A stretch of DNA of 64,000 nucleotides, taken from positions 2,209,455 to 2,273,454 of the forward strand of contig NZ_CH724168.1 in assembly GCF_000153285.1 (NCBI RefSeq), in the 5' to 3' direction. The translations under genes and the position numbers were made by a program. Positions 54,387-63,433 of the stretch are shown here, piece after piece; within the stretch, counting starts at the first letter, position 1, and each line of letters starts with the position of its first letter. The stretch is from Synechococcus sp. WH 7805 (GTDB taxonomy: Bacteria > Cyanobacteriota > Cyanobacteriia > PCC-6307 > Cyanobiaceae). The notes below the pieces were generated by a model. The model did no database searches. It was not told the origin of the DNA and was given only the letters and a program-made list of their open reading frames with translations.

Positions 54387-56150
54387 ATGGCACGCATCGA
54401 TTGGTGGATTCTGATCGCCTATCTGGCCAGCACGCTGGTTCTGGGTCTCTGGTTGGCACGGAGGAACCGCGGCGAAGATGATTATTTCGTGGCCGGTCGC
54501 CGGCTCAGTGGTTGGCTTGCCGGCGCTTCCATGGCCGCGACCACCTTTTCCATAGATACCCCCCTCTATGTGGCAGGCATCGTCGGGACGAGGGGACTGG
54601 CGGCCAACTGGGAGTGGTGGGGATTCGGACTCGCGCATGTGGCCATGGCGGTGGTGTTTGCTCCCCTTTGGCGCCGCAGCGGTGTACTCACCGATGCAGC
54701 CTTCACCGAACTTCGTTATGGAGGTGCTGCGGCCGCTTGGTTGCGGGGAATCAAGGCCTTTTTGCTGGCACTTCCTGTGAACTGCATCGGCATCGGCTAC
54801 GCATTCCTTGCCATGCGCAAGGTGGTCGGTGCTCTGGGCATCGTTTCCGACCAGCCCATTCCCGCTGTCGGTGGTCTCTCCGACACGCTCCTTCTGTTGA
54901 TCATCGTGGCGGCGCTGGTGCTGGCCTACACCGTGGCCGGGGGACTCTGGGCTGTGGTGATTACGGATTTCATTCAGTTGATCCTTGCTTTGCTCGGTGC
55001 CGCGGCTGTCGCCTGGGCTGCAGTGCACGCAGCAGGTGGGATGGGGCCTCTCCTGGAGCAACTGGATGCTTTAGGCCGGCCTGAATTACTTTCCATCGTT
55101 CCCTGGCGCTGGGACGACAGCGGGTTCAACTGGATCGGCGGTGCAGGAATCAGCGTGTCCACCTTCCTGGCCTATCTGACCGTGCAGTGGTGGAGTTTCC
55201 GCAGGAGTGACGGCGGTGGTGAGTTCATCCAACGCATGCTGGCCACCCGAAATGAGCAGGAAGCACGCCTCGCCGGCTGGGTGTTTCTGGTGGTGAACTA
55301 CCTCGTGCGTAGCTGGCTCTGGGTGCTCGTTGCCTTGGCGGCGGTTGTGCTCCTCCCCGATCAGGCGGATTGGGAGCTCAGCTACCCGGCTCTGGCTGTT
55401 CAATTTCTGCCGCCTGTGGTGCTCGGCCTCGTTGTGGTGTCCTTGGTGGCAGCTTTCATGAGCACGGTGAGCACTTCGGTGAACTGGGGTGCCAGTTACC
55501 TGACGCATGATCTGTATCAACGTTTTCTACGCCCGGATGCCTCCCAGCGGGAGCTCTTGCTGGTGGGTCAGCTGATGAGCGTGATCTTGCTCGTGTTGGG
55601 CGTGATCACGGCTTTGATCAGCGACAGCATCGGCACTGTTTTTCGGTTGGTGATCGCCATCGGCACGGGGCCTGGTGTGGTTTTGGTGCTGCGTTGGTTC
55701 TGGTGGCGGATCAATGCCGCCGCTGAACTTGCCGCCATGCTCTGCGGCTTCGTGGTGGGTTTGGTGACTTCCGTCGTTCCTCTTCTACAGATTGCTGATT
55801 ACGGCCAGCGCTTGATGGTCACGACCGGGCTGACGGCTTTGGTCTGGCTGACGGTGATGCTGCTGACACCACCGGAATCCCCTGAAGTGCTTGAACGCTT
55901 CGTGCAAACGGTTCGCCCGCCTGGACCCGGCTGGAATCGGTGGCGTCGTCGTTTGGATGTTCAAGCAGTCGAATCGCTATCGACGCTGATGGCCCGTTTT
56001 CTGTTCAGTTCCGGCATTCTCTTCGGAGCTCTCCTGGGCTCTGGAGCGTTTCTGCTGCACCAGCAGGTGTGGGGTTGGACGGGACTGGTCGTCGCCGCAG
56101 TCAGTCTGGTCATGCTGCGCAGGTTGGGGCGTGTCGCCACCTTGGTCTGA
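54387..56150 (+). CDS. Sodium/solute symporter family protein
   Basis: Membrane protein of 587 aa with about 13-14 hydrophobic helices and typical SSS motifs: DDYFVAGRRLSGWLAGASMAATTFS in the first loop and helix, AAFMSTVSTSVNWGASYL around helix 8. It uses the sodium gradient to import an unknown solute (the family covers sugars, proline, panthothenate and urea). The loop after helix 5 (DALGRPELLSIVPWRWDDSG) resembles sugar-type members, but substrate cannot be set. C terminus has a Pro-rich loop near 508 and a final helix. Confidence 0.88.
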   Translation: MARIDWWILIAYLASTLVLGLWLARRNRGEDDYFVAGRRLSGWLAGASMAATTFSIDTPLYVAGIVGTRGLAANWEWWGFGLAHVAMAVVFAPLWRRSGVLTDAAFTELRYGGAAAAWLRGIKAFLLALPVNCIGIGYAFLAMRKVVGALGIVSDQPIPAVGGLSDTLLLLIIVAALVLAYTVAGGLWAVVITDFIQLILALLGAAAVAWAAVHAAGGMGPLLEQLDALGRPELLSIVPWRWDDSGFNWIGGAGISVSTFLAYLTVQWWSFRRSDGGGEFIQRMLATRNEQEARLAGWVFLVVNYLVRSWLWVLVALAAVVLLPDQADWELSYPALAVQFLPPVVLGLVVVSLVAAFMSTVSTSVNWGASYLTHDLYQRFLRPDASQRELLLVGQLMSVILLVLGVITALISDSIGTVFRLVIAIGTGPGVVLVLRWFWWRINAAAELAAMLCGFVVGLVTSVVPLLQIADYGQRLMVTTGLTALVWLTVMLLTPPESPEVLERFVQTVRPPGPGWNRWRRRLDVQAVESLSTLMARFLFSSGILFGALLGSGAFLLHQQVWGWTGLVVAAVSLVMLRRLGRVATLV

Positions 56151-56152
56151 GC

Positions 56153-56326
56153 GTGGTTCAGTCGCTCTGGCAGTCACAATGGGTCGAATTCTTCGATGTC
56201 GTGGCGTTCTTCCGTTCCACCTTGCTGCCCATCCTGATCGTGGCGCTCTTCGCTCTGGCCCTGGTGGCCGTCAGTGCACGCATCTGGCTTCCCGGGGACA
56301 TGCTGGCTCCCGCACCGATCAGCTGA
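56153..56326 (+). CDS. Small single-helix membrane protein, 57 aa
   Basis: GTG-initiated product (VVQSLWQSQWVEFFDVVAFF) with one strong membrane helix (LLPILIVALFALALVAVSA), ending DMLAPAPIS. It begins 2 bp after the symporter stop and ends 15 bp before the HEAT-repeat gene, so it is probably in the same transcript. No family recognised; it could be a small subunit or modulator of the symporter. Confidence 0.55.
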   Translation: MVQSLWQSQWVEFFDVVAFFRSTLLPILIVALFALALVAVSARIWLPGDMLAPAPIS

Positions 56327-56341
56327 GATTACGATCAGCAC

Positions 56342-57151
56342 ATGGGTGACGCATTCAACTCCAAGAGGAATGATGCGATGGCTGATCTGGCCATTGATCC
56401 TGATGTGCTGGCCAGTGAGCTGGCCGCTGAGCTTCAGGGGGATCCCCTCGATGAGATCGCTCCGGATGACCCGGAGCATGATGCGCTTCAGGCGGCCAGA
56501 GCCTGTGATGAGGGACTGGCATGGCTGAATCAGGGGCATGACCAGTCCCTGCAGGGTTTGCGTGTGTTCTGTGAGCACCGGGATCCCCGTGCTGTTCCCC
56601 TGCTGCTGCCGCTTCTTGAAAATTCCTGCCCCGTGGTGCGGATGAGTGCGGTGTATGCCCTTGGGCGCAATCCCTCAACCCAGGCTGTTCAGCCCCTGCT
56701 TGGGCTTCTTCAACTGGACAGCAATGCGTACGTCCGAAAGGCCACAGCTTGGAGTCTCGGTAACTACTCGGATGCTCCTGTCCTCAATCCCTTGATTCGC
56801 GCTCTGCAAACCGATGTGGCATCGGTTCGTCTTTGGGCCTCTGTATCCCTTGCCGAGGCTGGCGCTACCTCTGAAGCGAAGGCCGATTTGGCGGCGGGGC
56901 AGTTGCTTGTCAGCCTCCAGATCGACAGTGAGCCCGTTGTGCGCAGCAACTGCATCTGGGCCCTGGCCCGCTTGCATGAACATCTGGTGAAATCTCGCCA
57001 GGATCAGGTGGTTGAGGCGTTTGTCAGTGCACTGCTCAAGGATCGTGAGGCGACCGTGCGCGATGAAGCCCGCACTGCTCTTGAGCAGCTTGATGATCCT
57101 GAGCTTGTGGACCGGTTGAAGACCCTTCTTGATGAGGGACTGCTGCTCTGA
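56342..57151 (+). CDS. HEAT-repeat protein (PBS-lyase-type repeats)
   Basis: Protein of 269 aa made of about five or six short HEAT repeats after a 60-aa acidic N terminus (repeats include DPRAVPLLLPLLENSCPVVRMSAVYALG). Such repeats occur in phycobilin lyases and FeS-carrier-type cyanobacterial proteins; here no lyase-specific features can be seen. Probably a protein-binding scaffold. An internal ATG at codon 13 (MADLAIDPD) may be the real start. Confidence 0.8.
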   Translation: MGDAFNSKRNDAMADLAIDPDVLASELAAELQGDPLDEIAPDDPEHDALQAARACDEGLAWLNQGHDQSLQGLRVFCEHRDPRAVPLLLPLLENSCPVVRMSAVYALGRNPSTQAVQPLLGLLQLDSNAYVRKATAWSLGNYSDAPVLNPLIRALQTDVASVRLWASVSLAEAGATSEAKADLAAGQLLVSLQIDSEPVVRSNCIWALARLHEHLVKSRQDQVVEAFVSALLKDREATVRDEARTALEQLDDPELVDRLKTLLDEGLLL

Positions 57152-57221
57152 ACGGATCGGTTACAGGGCTCTCCAGCTGAGGTCTCTCGCCTCTAGCATC
57201 TGTCCAACTTTGTGGTGGTGC

Positions 57222-57425
57222 ATGCCTCAGCGCACAGTGCGATTCAAGATCCGTCCCGACGGTCGCGTCGAGGAAACGGTTGAAGGAATCGCCGGTGACG
57301 GCTGTCTGCAGCTCACGGATCGCCTCGAAGCGGCCCTTGGAACCGTTGAACGGCGCCAGTCCACATCCGAGGCCTTTACCACCGCCCAAGACCTCCACCA
57401 GACCCAGTTCGTCGAGCCCTCCTGA
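57222..57425 (+). CDS. DUF2997-family protein
   Basis: Protein of 67 aa starting MPQRTVRFKIRPDGRVEETV, the typical DUF2997 start: a beta-hairpin with GxVEETVEGIAGxxC. One Cys. It overlaps the DUF1257 gene by one base (TGATG) and so is part of the DUF2997-DUF1257-ferredoxin operon. Function unknown; small and soluble. Confidence 0.85.
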   Translation: MPQRTVRFKIRPDGRVEETVEGIAGDGCLQLTDRLEAALGTVERRQSTSEAFTTAQDLHQTQFVEPS

Positions 57426-57817
57426 TGTCTCACTTCAGCACCGTCAAGACTGAACTCCGCCAGCTCGAGCCTCTCCGTGGCGCACTCGAAGACCTTGGTT
57501 ATGCCCCTGATGCAGGGAAGCAAACCGTGCGTGGTTACCGCGGCCAGACCGTGGACGCGGAGTTGTCAGTTGCCATCGAGGGTGGTGCTGATTTCGGGTT
57601 CCGCTGGAATTCAACAAGCTGTGCCTACGAATTTGTGACCGATCTCGATCTCTGGCGCCAACCGGTCCCTGTGGAGCGTTTTTTGTCACAGCTCACCCAA
57701 CGCTACGCACTGCGCGCCGTTCTCGAAGCCAGTCGCCAGGAGGGCTTTGATCTGGCTCAACAGACCACTGTTCAGGACGGCTCGATTGAATTGGTGGTGA
57801 CCCGTTGGGATGCCTGA
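57425..57817 (+). CDS. ycf35: DUF1257 / Ycf35 family protein
   Basis: Protein of 130 aa beginning MSHFSTVKTELRQLEPLRGAL, the characteristic start of the Ycf35/DUF1257 family found in cyanobacteria and red-algal plastids. Predicted mixed alpha/beta, with one Cys (TSCAYEFVTD). Function unknown. It overlaps DUF2997 upstream and the ferredoxin downstream by 8 bp. Confidence 0.9.
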   Translation: MSHFSTVKTELRQLEPLRGALEDLGYAPDAGKQTVRGYRGQTVDAELSVAIEGGADFGFRWNSTSCAYEFVTDLDLWRQPVPVERFLSQLTQRYALRAVLEASRQEGFDLAQQTTVQDGSIELVVTRWDA

Positions 57818-58232
57818 TGAAGGTTTTCTCGGAGTGAACAATCCGGCTGCAGCGGCTTATTCCGCGTCCTCTCTGGAAGGTCCCGATGTTTCGGGATTCG
57901 AACCCGTTCTTGGCGGGGATCTGCGTGAACGAGCTGTTTGGGTAGATGAAGCGGTGTGTATCGGCTGTCGTTACTGCGCCCACGTCGCCACCAATACTTT
58001 CGCGATCGAACCCAACCTCGGACGTTCACGGGCGATTCGCCAGGATGGTGACAGCAGTGAGCGGATTCAGGAAGCGATCGAAACCTGTCCTGTGGACTGT
58101 ATCCACTGGGTCCAGTTCGAGGAATTACCTGCCCTGAGACTTCAGCTTGAGGCTCAGGAGCTGCTCCCCCTCGGATTACCTTCACCGGCAAGGCCGCGGC
58201 GCCAGATTCCCCGCGGCACTCAAACGGACTGA
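57810..58232 (+). CDS. Single-cluster ferredoxin-type protein
   Basis: Protein of 140 aa with one 4Fe-4S site (C50-IG-C53-RY-C56, then C93 and C97 in CPVDC), flanked by a 45-aa N-terminal part and a Pro/Arg-rich C-terminal tail. This is the bacterial ferredoxin fold with an extended tail seen in cyanobacteria and plant DnaJ-ferredoxin fusions. Electron donor or acceptor unknown. Overlaps DUF1257 and is 3 bp before the aldo/keto reductase. Confidence 0.88.
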   Translation: MPDEGFLGVNNPAAAAYSASSLEGPDVSGFEPVLGGDLRERAVWVDEAVCIGCRYCAHVATNTFAIEPNLGRSRAIRQDGDSSERIQEAIETCPVDCIHWVQFEELPALRLQLEAQELLPLGLPSPARPRRQIPRGTQTD

Positions 58233-58235
58233 CGC

Positions 58236-59438
58236 TTGACTGGTCTTCCGACCCGACGTTTTGGACGCACCGAGCTCTCGATGCCGGTTCTTTCCCTAGG
58301 AGGAATGCGCTTTCAGCAGAGCTGGAGCGACCTAGAGGCCCAGGCGATCACGGTGCGGTCTCAGCAGTTGCTGCAGGGCACCCTCGAACGTGCTGTCGAC
58401 CTTGGCTTTCATCACATCGAAACGGCACGGCATTACGGAAGCTCAGAGCGGCAGCTGGGCTGGGCCATGCCTGATTGTCCTGATCCAAGCCGCATTCTGC
58501 AAACCAAAGTTCCTCCCCAACAGGACCCTGCCCTGTTTGAAGCTGAGTTGGAGCTCAGCATGCAGCGGTTGGGTGTGCAGCGCGTGGACCTGCTCGCCAT
58601 CCATGGCATCAACCGACGGGACCACCTCGCCCAGACGATCAGGCCAGGAGGCTGCTTAGAGGTGGCGCGGCGTTGGCAGCAATCAGGGCGCATCGGTCAT
58701 GTCGGCTTTTCCACCCATGGGGACACCGATGTGATTGTTGAAGCGATTGAGACAGACGCCTTCGATTACGTGAACCTGCACTGGTATTTCATCCGGCAGG
58801 ACAACGAGCCGGCAATTGCCGCTGCGCATCGACACGACATGGGCGTGTTCATCATCAGTCCCACAGACAAGGGTGGGCACCTGCACACGCCTGCGCAAAG
58901 GTTGGTCGAACTGACCGCCCCTCTCCACCCCATCGTTTTCAATGATTTGTTCTGTCTGCGAGATCAGCGTGTTCACACTCTCAGTGTGGGTGCGGCATGC
59001 CCTCAGGATCTGGACCTCCATCTAGAGGCTGTCAGTTGCCTGGAGGACGCCCTGGCTCTGGTGAGCCCCATTGAGGCCCGCCTTCATCAAGCCGAGAAGG
59101 AGGCCCTTGGACCCGACTGGTTGAGCAGTTGGCGGCAGGGTCTTCCTGGTTGGCAAGACACGCCCGGGGAGATCAACTTGCCCGTTCTCCTCTGGCTCCA
59201 TAATCTTGTTGAATCCTGGGGCCTGGAGAGTTACGCCCGAGCTCGTTATGGCCTTTTGGGCAGGGCGGGACATTGGTTTCCTGGCGCCAATGCTGACGCG
59301 CTTGATCGTGATGTGAGTGCGGAGGAGCTTGATGCTGCCTTGCTGGATAGTCCTTGGAGGTCCTCCATCCCAGGGCGTCTGCGCAATCTGCGTGAACGGG
59401 TGGGTGGCGAACGTCAAGAGCGGTTGTCGTCAGCCTGA
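58236..59438 (+). CDS. Aldo/keto reductase family protein
   Basis: Protein of 400 aa with a TIM-barrel AKR domain in the first ~260 residues: [20 protein letters not shown] N terminus, [12 protein letters not shown] (Glu in place of the usual Asp of the tetrad), ILQTKVPP (Lys) and LLAIHGIN (His). The C-terminal ~130 aa is an extra helical region without the 4Fe-4S Cys found in related AKR-ferredoxin proteins; the ferredoxin encoded just upstream may take that role, an inference. TTG start at 58236 fits [14 protein letters not shown]. Ends 25 bp into the convergent rsmG. Confidence 0.85.
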   Translation: MTGLPTRRFGRTELSMPVLSLGGMRFQQSWSDLEAQAITVRSQQLLQGTLERAVDLGFHHIETARHYGSSERQLGWAMPDCPDPSRILQTKVPPQQDPALFEAELELSMQRLGVQRVDLLAIHGINRRDHLAQTIRPGGCLEVARRWQQSGRIGHVGFSTHGDTDVIVEAIETDAFDYVNLHWYFIRQDNEPAIAAAHRHDMGVFIISPTDKGGHLHTPAQRLVELTAPLHPIVFNDLFCLRDQRVHTLSVGAACPQDLDLHLEAVSCLEDALALVSPIEARLHQAEKEALGPDWLSSWRQGLPGWQDTPGEINLPVLLWLHNLVESWGLESYARARYGLLGRAGHWFPGANADALDRDVSAEELDAALLDSPWRSSIPGRLRNLRERVGGERQERLSSA

Positions 59439-60178
59439 GTGCCGAGAGGCTGCTTGCCGGGAATGCCAACGGCACGCGGATACTGGTTCGGAGTGGGCTT
59501 CTCAGGCATCAGTCGGATCACGGTGCGGGCGCCGCGTGCCGACGGCAGCTCACACCGTTCTATCGCCACTGTTTTTGCTTTCAACATGGCGAGAGCAGGA
59601 TCCAAATCCCTCTGGTCCTCCGCCTGCCAACGCCCTCGATAAAGCAAGGCCTGCCCGTCGGCATGCAGGAGTGGAACCAGGTATTCGGCCACCACAGGAG
59701 CCGAGGCCACTGCCCGGGCCATCGCCAGATCAAATCGGCCTCTGCAGGTGGGGTCCTGCCCTGTCCGTTCCACCCGTTCCGTGCGGACGCTGACCCGTTC
59801 TGCCATTCCGAGTGAACGGGCCATGGCCGCCACCGCTGCAGTTTTGCGGCCAACAGAATCCACCAAGGTCACTTCCGCTCCTGGTAGAGCAATGGCGACC
59901 GCAAGGCCAGGGAATCCGCCGCCAGTGCCGACGTCGATGCAACGACGAGGCTTGTTAGCGGTGTCCAGTTCGGCTTTCAGAGGCCAAAGACTGTCCAGCA
60001 CCTGGGCGATCCAGAAGTCTTCCCCCTCGATGAGCCTGGTGAGGTTCACCCGACTGTTCCAGTCACGCAGTAACTGCTGGAGAGTGATGAGTTGCTCGCG
60101 TTGCACCGAGTCAGGCGTCCAGTCCAGCCTGGACCAGAGCTCCGGCCCCTGGGCAGCGAACGGCGTTGACTCAGGCAT
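59414..60178 (-). CDS. rsmG: 16S rRNA (guanine-527-N7) methyltransferase
   Basis: SAM-dependent methyltransferase of 254 aa (GidB). Motif I reads [11 protein letters not shown] (82-92); the N-terminal [14 protein letters not shown] and the RAVASAP segment are typical. It modifies G527 of 16S rRNA; loss confers low-level streptomycin resistance elsewhere. The C terminus is extended by about 25 aa that overlap the AKR gene on the opposite strand. Confidence 0.93.
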   Translation of the reverse strand: MPESTPFAAQGPELWSRLDWTPDSVQREQLITLQQLLRDWNSRVNLTRLIEGEDFWIAQVLDSLWPLKAELDTANKPRRCIDVGTGGGFPGLAVAIALPGAEVTLVDSVGRKTAAVAAMARSLGMAERVSVRTERVERTGQDPTCRGRFDLAMARAVASAPVVAEYLVPLLHADGQALLYRGRWQAEDQRDLDPALAMLKAKTVAIERCELPSARGARTVIRLMPEKPTPNQYPRAVGIPGKQPLGTQADDNRS

Positions 60179-60214
60179 AGCGGCCTCCCCCTCTCTCCTT
60201 TCTAGAGTGTCTTC

Positions 60215-60769
60215 ATGACTGGGGACTCAGCTCAACGCATGCCATCCTCGGTTCAGGACCTCAGCCATTACGAGCGCCTTGGTGTACCCAAAGGCGCAGA
60301 TTCCGAAATGCTGCGCCAGGCCTTCCGCCGGCGCAGCAAAGCCGTGCATCCCGACACAACCCGTTTGCCGGCACAAGATGCTGCCAGGCAATTCCGTCTG
60401 CTCCGGGAAGCGTATGAGCAATTGGCCGATCCACGTTTGCGACGTCTTTATGACGCGGCACTGGAGGAGCGGAATGCCAGCCCTGTTGCGGCCATAGAGC
60501 CACCTTTGCCGGTGCCCCACGCAATTGGTCAGCGCCGTCCACTGTCCGGAGGGGAATGGACGTCACTGCTCCTGCTCACGGGAGCGATGTTGATTTGTCT
60601 TCTGCTGGGTGTTGGTGTGGCCTGGAATCGAGGGCTTGCGCTCCAGGTCCAGCCGAGTTGGTTGGTGGCAGAGCAGACTCGGATCACCGATGTCGATCCT
60701 GGTGGTTTTGATGGCACCACTCCCTCCGTCAGAGACTCCGCTGAACCAGCATTCGTTGCGGGCTCTTGA
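60215..60769 (+). CDS. J-domain protein with membrane anchor
   Basis: Protein of 184 aa. An N-terminal J domain (about 16-78) carries the HPD motif (45-47) needed to stimulate Hsp70 ATPase. One membrane helix follows near 112-132 ([18 protein letters not shown]), then a short tail. It lacks the zinc-finger and substrate domains of DnaJ, so it probably recruits DnaK at a membrane. Its end overlaps DUF3143 by 59 bp in another frame. Confidence 0.88.
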   Translation: MTGDSAQRMPSSVQDLSHYERLGVPKGADSEMLRQAFRRRSKAVHPDTTRLPAQDAARQFRLLREAYEQLADPRLRRLYDAALEERNASPVAAIEPPLPVPHAIGQRRPLSGGEWTSLLLLTGAMLICLLLGVGVAWNRGLALQVQPSWLVAEQTRITDVDPGGFDGTTPSVRDSAEPAFVAGS

Positions 60770-60977
60770 AGAATGGCTGCGGGTTTTGGGGGCTGGACGC
60801 AGTGAGGACGATCCCTGTGACTGGATCTGGGAGCAGCCTGGATGGAGCGCCCGCTTAAGGCTTGCTCAGGAGGATCTGGGTGTGACCTGGACGTCTTCCC
60901 AGCCAGCGAGGTCCTGCTCGTTTCCTTACGGACTGTCACGGGCGGATGTGGAAGCAGCCCTCAGGCTTGGGCCCTGA
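60711..60977 (+). CDS. DUF3143-family protein
   Basis: Protein of 88 aa ([20 protein letters not shown]) with a helix then CDWIWEQPGWSARLRL and the C-terminal FPYGLSRADVEAAL. This matches the cyanobacterial/plastid DUF3143 pattern; function unknown. It starts inside the J-domain gene (overlap 59 bp) and so is translationally linked. Overlaps the convergent bioA by 17 bp. Confidence 0.8.
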   Translation: MAPLPPSETPLNQHSLRALEEWLRVLGAGRSEDDPCDWIWEQPGWSARLRLAQEDLGVTWTSSQPARSCSFPYGLSRADVEAALRLGP

Positions 60978-62277
60978 GGACGTCAAGTCCGCTCTCGATG
61001 CCCTCGTAGCACTGATCCAGCTGAGCATCGCTGATGCACAGCGGGGGCAGTAGATACACCACATCCCCAAGAGGACGGATCAGCACCCCGTGCTCCCGCA
61101 CCAGGCCGCGCAAGATTTTTCCAGCGGGATTGAGGTACCCCTGGCTGCCATCGGTCACAAGGTCGAAGGCTGCAATCGTTCCGCACAGCCTTGGTCTTTG
61201 AACCTTCGGGTGGCGGGCTAGGTGTTCCAGACGGGGCTGGTGCCTGTCCTGAAACTGCTGATATTTCTCTGGCTCGGCTTCAAGCAGGTCCAGACTGGCA
61301 TTGGCGGCTGCACAGCCCAAAGGATTGGCTGTAAAGCTGTGCCCATGCCAAAGCGTTCGGGTGGGATCGCTCCCCAGGAATTCCTCAAAGATCGCCTCTG
61401 TGGCCATTGTGATCCCCATGGGTAGGAATCCGGCGGTCAGTCCCTTGGAGAGCGCGACCAGATCGGGGTGGATGCCTGCCCGCTGGGATGCAAGCAGGGT
61501 GCCGCATCGTCCAAAGCCCGCCAGCACCTCATCGGCGATCAACAAACTCCCTGCCTCGCGAACCAGTTGTTCTACGGCTTGAAGAAAGCCAGGACGGACC
61601 ATGCGCATTCCTCCGGCTCCCTGGACCAGCGGTTCAAGGATCACGGCGGCTGTGGGTGTGGTCAGCGCTTGCTCCAGAGCCGTCAAGGCGTTCTGTTCGC
61701 GTCGGTCCACCGCCTCGTCGTCCCAGTGCGTGTGCGGCCAGGGCACCCGCGCGACGGGGAAGAGGAGTTGATCGAAGGGTTCGCTGAACAGACTGCGGGC
61801 TCCAACGGCCATCGCGCCGAAGGTGTCACCGTGATAAGCCCCGTCAAAAGCTATGAGCTGTTGGCGAGGCTCTCCGCGGTTGTGCCACCACTGCACTGCC
61901 GTTTTCAGAGCCACTTCCACCGCAGTGGATCCGTTATCCGAGAAAAACACGCGATCGAGGCCGGTGTGCTGAGCGAGTCGCTGTGCGAGCCGTTCGGCCT
62001 GGGGATGGGTGAATTCCGCGAAGATCACTTGCTCGAGCGTGGCAGCCTGCTCGGCGATGGCTGCCGCCACCACTGGGTGTGCATGGCCATGCAGGGTCAC
62101 CCACCAGCTGCTGATCGCATCGATGAGGGGTTCAGCTTCTGCACGGTGCAGCAAGGCCCCTTCTCCTCGCACCACCTGCTCGAGTGGTGGAGTGGTGGTG
62201 ATGGATGTGAAGGGTGGCCAGAGGTTGGGGTGGTGGTTCCGAGACACTGGGCACGCGCGACTGCCTGTTGTCATCAT
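60961..62277 (-). CDS. bioA: Adenosylmethionine-8-amino-7-oxononanoate aminotransferase
   Basis: PLP enzyme of the biotin pathway (about 430-440 aa) converting KAPA to DAPA with SAM as amino donor. Motifs seen: NLWPPFTS near the start, ISSWWVTLHGHAHP, FFSDNGSTAVEVALKTAVQWW, FDGAYHGDTFGAM, LLIADEVLAGFGRCG and the PLP-lysine segment ALSKGLTAG. The start is uncertain: ATG at 62313, ATG at 62277 or GTG at 62247 (VSRNHHPNLWPP), the last being closest to the E. coli protein. The 5' end overlaps the divergent small gene. Confidence 0.93.
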   Translation of the reverse strand: MMTTGSRACPVSRNHHPNLWPPFTSITTTPPLEQVVRGEGALLHRAEAEPLIDAISSWWVTLHGHAHPVVAAAIAEQAATLEQVIFAEFTHPQAERLAQRLAQHTGLDRVFFSDNGSTAVEVALKTAVQWWHNRGEPRQQLIAFDGAYHGDTFGAMAVGARSLFSEPFDQLLFPVARVPWPHTHWDDEAVDRREQNALTALEQALTTPTAAVILEPLVQGAGGMRMVRPGFLQAVEQLVREAGSLLIADEVLAGFGRCGTLLASQRAGIHPDLVALSKGLTAGFLPMGITMATEAIFEEFLGSDPTRTLWHGHSFTANPLGCAAANASLDLLEAEPEKYQQFQDRHQPRLEHLARHPKVQRPRLCGTIAAFDLVTDGSQGYLNPAGKILRGLVREHGVLIRPLGDVVYLLPPLCISDAQLDQCYEGIESGLDVLRAQA

Positions 62278-62302
62278 GAGTTGGCGTCCGGATGGTGCAT
62301 CA

Positions 62303-62593
62303 ATGGCCTTCACTGAAGGAAGCCGCCGTTATGGACAGCCCAAGTCGAGGCGGTTTGTGGATCCCCCGAACTCCCAGCCCCGATGCCAGGAAGGCAGCGA
62401 GGGCTGTCGCAGCATCTTTTTTGAAGGGGGATGGCCCTCGATGAAGGCACGGCTTGAGATGCGTGGATGGTCCCCTTCTCAGGTGGAACAGATTCACGAA
62501 CAGCTCCGCCAGGGTTGGCCCTTGACCATGGCCGTGCGTCACGTTGCCCTCATGCTTGGCAGCTGTCCCATTCGCTCCAGGCCCATGGGTTGA
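62303..62593 (+). CDS. Small hypothetical protein, 96 aa, opposite the bio genes
   Basis: Plus-strand gene between bioA and bioD. The first ~40 residues are Arg/Ser/Gln-rich and disordered; the C-terminal part (MKARLEMRGWSPSQVEQIHE, then LTMAVRHVALML) is helical and protein-like. No recognised family. Start could also be the ATG at 62276. The ~40-aa C-terminal helix pair resembles small DNA- or protein-binding modules, but no claim can be made. Confidence 0.55.
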   Translation: MAFTEGSRRYGQPKSRRFVDPPNSQPRCQEGSEGCRSIFFEGGWPSMKARLEMRGWSPSQVEQIHEQLRQGWPLTMAVRHVALMLGSCPIRSRPMG

Positions 62594-62609
62594 ACCGCAG
62601 AGGGAGTGT

Positions 62610-62765
62610 TCAGCGGCAGACCTCGCTATCCCGTTCCCCCTGGGTGGCGATTGGTCCGCAGTTGAACCAGCGCACCAGCTGAACCTCAACATCCGTGAAC
62701 AGCACAAGGATGCCACCACAAAGCAGGGCAACGGCCACAGTGGCCCAGGTCTGGCGGCTGGTCAT
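62610..62765 (-). CDS. Small single-helix membrane protein in the bio operon, 51 aa
   Basis: The ATG overlaps the bioD stop by 4 bp (ATGA), so it is translated with bioD. The product (MTSRQTWATVAVALLCGGIL) has one membrane helix, then VRWFNCGPIATQGERDSEVC with two Cys that might pair outside the membrane. No recognised family; a role in biotin metabolism is suggested only by position. Confidence 0.6.
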   Translation of the reverse strand: MTSRQTWATVAVALLCGGILVLFTDVEVQLVRWFNCGPIATQGERDSEVCR

Positions 62766-63433
62766 CGGCGATCCGGGCGATTCATCGTCGCCCTGAACTT
62801 AAGGCCCAGTCCCTGCTTCTGCCATGCAGATTTGAGTGTCTCTGCGCTGAGTGGGTGGAGGGGAGGTAGCTCTGCCAGCACTGGAACTTTCCCCAGATCT
62901 TCCAGAGTTCGAGGATTATCAGCATGCAGGGGACCGTTGAGGATCAGTCCGAGCACGGGAATCCCTCGGCTTGCCAAGGCTTCCAAACTCAACAGGGTGT
63001 GATTGAGCGTGCCCAGGCCGCTGCGGCAGACCAGAACCACCGGGAGATTCCAGTGCTGCAGCTGGTCGATCTGACTCCAGGTGCGGGTGAGCGGCACATG
63101 CAGACCTCCGGCCGTCTCCACCACCAGAGGGTTGGACCCGCTGGGCGGCAACTGGAGCATTGCCGGTTCGAGAACCGTGTTCTCAAGCTCCGCCGCCCAA
63201 TGGGGCGAGACCGGAGCCTTGAAGGCGTAAGCCTCTGGGATCCAGCGGTGCTCGGGCAGTTCCAGCAGATCAACCACTCTCTGGCGATCGCCGCCTCCCT
63301 CCAGTCCGCTCTGCACCGGCTTCCAGTACGTGGCCTCCAGTCCCTGAACCAGCAACGCACTCACGACGGTCTTCCCGATGTCAGTGTCGGTGCCGCAGAC
63401 CACGAGTCGGAGAGGATCAGAACCTGGATTCAT
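62762..63433 (-). CDS. bioD: Dethiobiotin synthetase
   Basis: ATP-dependent carboxylase of 223 aa closing the ureido ring of dethiobiotin from DAPA. The P-loop GTDTDIGKT is near the N terminus, with YWKPVQSG and ETAGGLHVPL further on. I start at the ATG at 63433 (MNPGSDPLRLVVCGTDTD), which overlaps the bioC stop by 4 bp; the longer open frame to 63502 overlaps bioC and is unlikely. Confidence 0.93.
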   Translation of the reverse strand: MNPGSDPLRLVVCGTDTDIGKTVVSALLVQGLEATYWKPVQSGLEGGGDRQRVVDLLELPEHRWIPEAYAFKAPVSPHWAAELENTVLEPAMLQLPPSGSNPLVVETAGGLHVPLTRTWSQIDQLQHWNLPVVLVCRSGLGTLNHTLLSLEALASRGIPVLGLILNGPLHADNPRTLEDLGKVPVLAELPPLHPLSAETLKSAWQKQGLGLKFRATMNRPDRR

